Shown in pieces: positions 62,101 through 64,000 of a stretch of DNA of 64,000 nt. Position numbers and translations under genes: made by a program. Position 1 is the stretch's first letter. Each line of letters starts with the position of its first letter. The notes under the pieces were generated by a model. That model worked only from the letters and a program-made list of their open reading frames with translations. It ran no database searches and had not been told where the DNA came from. The DNA is from Nostoc sp. NMS8 (lineage in GTDB: Bacteria; Cyanobacteriota; Cyanobacteriia; Cyanobacteriales; Nostocaceae). Location: assembly GCF_017115045.1 (NCBI RefSeq), contig NZ_JABXKK010000066.1:114085-178084 (forward strand), in the 5' to 3' direction.

Positions 62101-63692
62101 CAATCTTCTGGGTGAATCCGATCTATCCAGGTTTTTTCTCCTGTATACAATTCTTGCGGGTTCAATCCCCACAGGCGTTTATATGCAGGACTAACATAGC
62201 TAACTCGATTTTCCGGTACTTCTTTGATCCAGAACACTGCATCAATATTTTCTGCAAGCTGCCGAAAACGTTCCTCACTCTCGCGCAGAGTTTCGGCTGA
62301 TCGTTTGCGTTCGGTGATATCGAGATCGATACCCGCCATCTGAATCGGTTGCCCGTGTTGGTTGTAGAATACTTTACCCTGACTCAGTGCCCACCGAATC
62401 GTACCATTGGGATATACTACTCGAAATTCAATGTCATAGTCTTCTCCGGTGGCGATGGCACGCTCGACGGCTGCCAAAACGCGATCGCGATCATCAGGGT
62501 GGACTCGCGTGGCAAACATCTCGAATGAGCCGTCAAACTCTCCTAGCTCCATTCCAAATGAGGCTTCCAGGTTATCCGACCAGGAAATTTTTCCGGTTTG
62601 GATGTTCCAGTTCCACGTTCCCATCCGCGAAGCTGATAGCGCCAATCGCAGCCGTTGTTCGCTCTGGCGTAGTTCTGCTTCTACCTGTTGGCGTTCCTTT
62701 AGTTCACGCTGTGCCTGCTGATACAGTTCTGCCTGTCGCAAGGCGATACTCATCTGAGTTGCCAACTCTTTAAGCAAGTCAATTTCTAAGGGCTGCCAAA
62801 ATCGAGTGGAGGTACAATGATGAGCAATGAGCAATCCCCAAAACTGGTTGTCTTGCAGAATTGGTACAACCAGATTAGCTTTGACTTGAAACTGTGCCAA
62901 CAATTCACTGTGGCAGGGGTCAATACTGCGATCGTGAATATCTGATACTGCCGTTACTTGCCCCTGATAATAACGTTCGATATAATTCTCGTTCGAGGCG
63001 GGATTGTACCTGACAGGTTGCGGTCGATTCGAGGTGATGTAGCTCTCAGCAAGGCAGGGATCGTACATAGTAGACGAGAGGAGCGATCGCCACTGTGCCC
63101 CAACTGATTCTGCTATTACTGTGCCATTCCCGTCAGGTTTTAACTGAAAAACCAAGACGCGATCGGTGTGCAGAAATTCTCGTACTTCGGCTACAGTTGT
63201 TTGAAGAATTTCATCCAGATTCAGCGATTGGTGAATTTTCTGGGTAATATGTGAAATTACGCGCTCTCGTTCAATACGCTGTTGTAGTAGGGTGCGTAAC
63301 TGCACGGTTTCAATTGCCCCATTGACTGCTATTTGCAGCCCTTCTGGGGTGATTTGCTCTTTGATAATATAATCTTGTGCGCCTGCTTTGATCGCCTTAA
63401 CTGCGATCGCCTCATTGCCCTGCCGAGTGACGACAATCACAGGTAGGCAAGGCTGTTGCATTGAGGGTTGCAATTGTGCCAGAAATTCCAGTCCGTCCAT
63501 GTCGGGCAGTCGATAATCAAGCAACACAGCATCAGGCTGATGTTGCTGCCAAAGTTCTAGCCCTTGTTGTCCCAGCGTTGCTTCTAGGATAGTGTAAGAA
63601 GATTCGCGATCGCGCAACAAATATCGCCGATAGAGTTCTCGATCTTCTGGGGAATCATCGACAATTAAGAGGGTGCGCTGTTGCTGAGACAT
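59184..63692 (-). CDS. Giant hybrid histidine kinase (REC, bilin-type GAF, six PAS, HK, REC)
   Basis: 1502 residues from ATG 63692; a GTG at 63728 would add 12. Order: receiver 5-125 (LLIVDDSPEDRELY, LLDYRLPDMDG), GAF about 150-320, six PAS domains about 335-1110 (each with a WDWN- or SYVSP-type core and PAC), HisKA with H1144 in LSHELRSPLNPILGW, HATPase (WNLLSNAIKFTP, GLGLGLAIVRQ) and a second receiver (SDIGMPGVDGYSL). The GAF holds DPCLAESYI and, later, DPCHSELLAQFQVKANLVVPIL, matching the two cysteine positions of DXCF-type cyanobacteriochromes (with Leu for Phe). It may sense light. A response regulator gene stops 110 bp upstream. Confidence 0.92.
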   Translation of the reverse strand: MSQQQRTLLIVDDSPEDRELYRRYLLRDRESSYTILEATLGQQGLELWQQHQPDAVLLDYRLPDMDGLEFLAQLQPSMQQPCLPVIVVTRQGNEAIAVKAIKAGAQDYIIKEQITPEGLQIAVNGAIETVQLRTLLQQRIERERVISHITQKIHQSLNLDEILQTTVAEVREFLHTDRVLVFQLKPDGNGTVIAESVGAQWRSLLSSTMYDPCLAESYITSNRPQPVRYNPASNENYIERYYQGQVTAVSDIHDRSIDPCHSELLAQFQVKANLVVPILQDNQFWGLLIAHHCTSTRFWQPLEIDLLKELATQMSIALRQAELYQQAQRELKERQQVEAELRQSEQRLRLALSASRMGTWNWNIQTGKISWSDNLEASFGMELGEFDGSFEMFATRVHPDDRDRVLAAVERAIATGEDYDIEFRVVYPNGTIRWALSQGKVFYNQHGQPIQMAGIDLDITERKRSAETLRESEERFRQLAENIDAVFWIKEVPENRVSYVSPAYKRLWGLNPQELYTGEKTWIDRIHPEDCESIQRAFSEKAVAGKFDEEYRIILADGSIRWVQDRCFPLRDETGEIYRFAGIAEDISDRKQAEQALRDSEERLQMALEGSGGGLWDWNVVTNEDYLSSRWLEMLGYEPGDLPGDFSSWERLIHPDDKVWVMERLNAHLHDDSVSYKFEYRMLTKSGKWKWIANHGKVVSRDRQGNPLRLSGIHHDISERKQAELSLRKSEERFRTSIENMLDCFGVYRAVRNEQGQIVDFVTEYVNSAACFNNKMTYEQQIGHGLCQLLPGHRESGLFDEYCQVVETGQPLIKDSLVYEDDYGEQRLVRAFDIRVAKCGDGFVATWRDITTRQQTEEALRQSEEFKNRILDSSSDCIKVLSLDGRLLYMNTGGLCLMEIDDLNAYLNTEWLGFWEGSSRQEAEEALAATKTGKVSIFRGYCPTIKGTPKWWEVVVSPILDASGQLERILLISRDITDRKKIELLLQESEARLKLAYKATQSGLWDWDIIHNSAHVSEEYVNLFGLDPSTQEITYQLWLSLLHPDDRTSANEAVSRTIQQQEEYYEDDFRTIHPDGIRWLAARGQVFYDAAGNAVRMVGNVQDITDRKQTEIERDRLLQLEQAARAEAERANRIKDEFLAVLSHELRSPLNPILGWTKLLQTRKFSEAKTAEALATIERNAKLQTQLIDDLLDVAKILRGKLSIDATPVNLAFVIESAIDTVNTAALSKSIVLHSILQNIGQVSGDSNRLQQIVWNLLSNAIKFTPKGGRVETRLERLNDQAQITVSDTGKGINSDFLPYIFESFRQEDVSITRKYGGLGLGLAIVRQLVEAHGGTIAADSPGEGLGATFTVQLPLLNIEPEIKQPDELPQPALELTGIRVLTVDDDPDARELLTVLLTEYGATVLTVASAAEVLANLESFQPDVLVSDIGMPGVDGYSLIQQIRTLTPEKGGEIPAIALTAYARVDDYERAITSGYQRHVTKPLDPEELAQAVVALVHSKR

Positions 63693-63802
63693 CGTAAAAT
63701 TAATTGAGCGGATAGAGTTAAAGCCCACATTCCGCAGGTTATGATAGAGAAATTAGTGTTTTAAAAATAGTGCTAAAATCCTCACCTATGTAAAGAATTA
63801 TA

Positions 63803-64000
63803 TCATAACGAATCCTGTGGGTAATCAGGCAATGTCGTTACTTTAAACCAATATTCCACGAGCATTTGAATATCTCTTTTCAGTTGAGCAAAATTGATTG
63901 GTTTAACAATATAGCTGTTGACACCATATTGATAGCATACTTCAATAGAGTTGTCGGGAAATAAAAGATGAGTGAGACAATAATGGTCTGCAATTGGGAT
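63803..64000 (-). CDS. Response regulator, C-terminal part (partial)
   Basis: The last 65 codons of a receiver-domain protein whose start is outside the window. The end reads CYQYGVNSYIVKPINFAQLKRDIQMLVEYWF, which is the classical receiver helix 4 to helix 5 region with the conserved Lys-Pro of Rcp1-like cyanobacterial regulators, then a short tail and a stop at 63803. It lies 110 bp upstream of the giant hybrid kinase on the same strand and is likely its partner in an operon. Confidence 0.8.
   Translation of the reverse strand: MPIADHYCLTHLLFPDNSIEVCYQYGVNSYIVKPINFAQLKRDIQMLVEYWFKVTTLPDYPQDSL

Overview
The window comes from the chromosome of a filamentous, heterocyst-type (Nostoc/Anabaena-like) cyanobacterium. 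The signs are dense HIP1 octamers (GCGATCGC), seven-base short tandem repeats between genes, many small palindromic repeats, very large multi-PAS/GAF hybrid histidine kinases, a TPR-carrying Ser/Thr kinase, CyanoQ (PsbQ), HemJ, sucrose-phosphate phosphatase and PEP-CTERM proteins. No tRNA, rRNA or CRISPR array was seen. Domain limits, residue numbers and family names were read by eye, without any database search.

Layout. 0-9.7 kb: start of a membrane sensor (cut by the window), a Ser/Thr kinase with ten TPRs, a rhomboid-like protein lacking its catalytic residues, a hybrid histidine kinase, a RelE/ParE-type toxin-antitoxin pair followed by a decayed second copy of the kinase tail and toxin, a 21-bp tandem array and a DUF697-type GTPase. 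9.8-16.5 kb: a DUF4336 protein, an ExbB/ExbD pair divergent from a Gly-rich TonB-like protein, and an ISAzo13-type insertion sequence with a long hairpin at each end. 16.9-22.4 kb: a zinc-ribbon protein plus a tandem-domain partner, threonine deaminase, an RNA-binding protein, an unknown protein and a PEP-CTERM protein. 22.9-30.8 kb: a beta-helix repeat protein, an acetamidase, a DhaM-like EIIA-HPr-EI phosphotransferase fusion and a phosphodiester glycosidase.

31.2-37.7 kb holds a type I secretion locus: a PPC-domain protein (probable cargo), a parvulin, an ABC exporter with an N-terminal cyclic-nucleotide-binding domain and a degenerate C39-like domain, and a HlyD adaptor. Between cargo and machinery lie two copies of the cargo gene's 3' end with hairpins that appear to co-vary. 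38-50.6 kb is mostly housekeeping: DAHP synthase, a GH13 amylase-type enzyme, DUF1823, acylphosphatase, an agmatinase-type ureohydrolase, a peptidoglycan-binding protein, HemJ, an alpha/beta hydrolase, a glycine-oxidase-like enzyme, PsbQ and a histidine phosphatase. 50.8-64 kb: two giant hybrid kinases flank a PEP-CTERM protein and an SPP-ruvA-bioF cluster; the last kinase is preceded by a response regulator cut by the window edge.

Themes. The window is rich in two-component signalling and in small mobile repeats. At least five repeat families can be defined from multiple copies here; one shows 10-bp target duplications at two copies. The observations I consider most worth following are the duplicated structured 3' element in the secretion locus, the MITE family with 10-bp duplications, the paired hairpins at the IS ends, the orphan EIIA-HPr-EI fusion, and several proteins that keep a fold but have lost catalytic residues.
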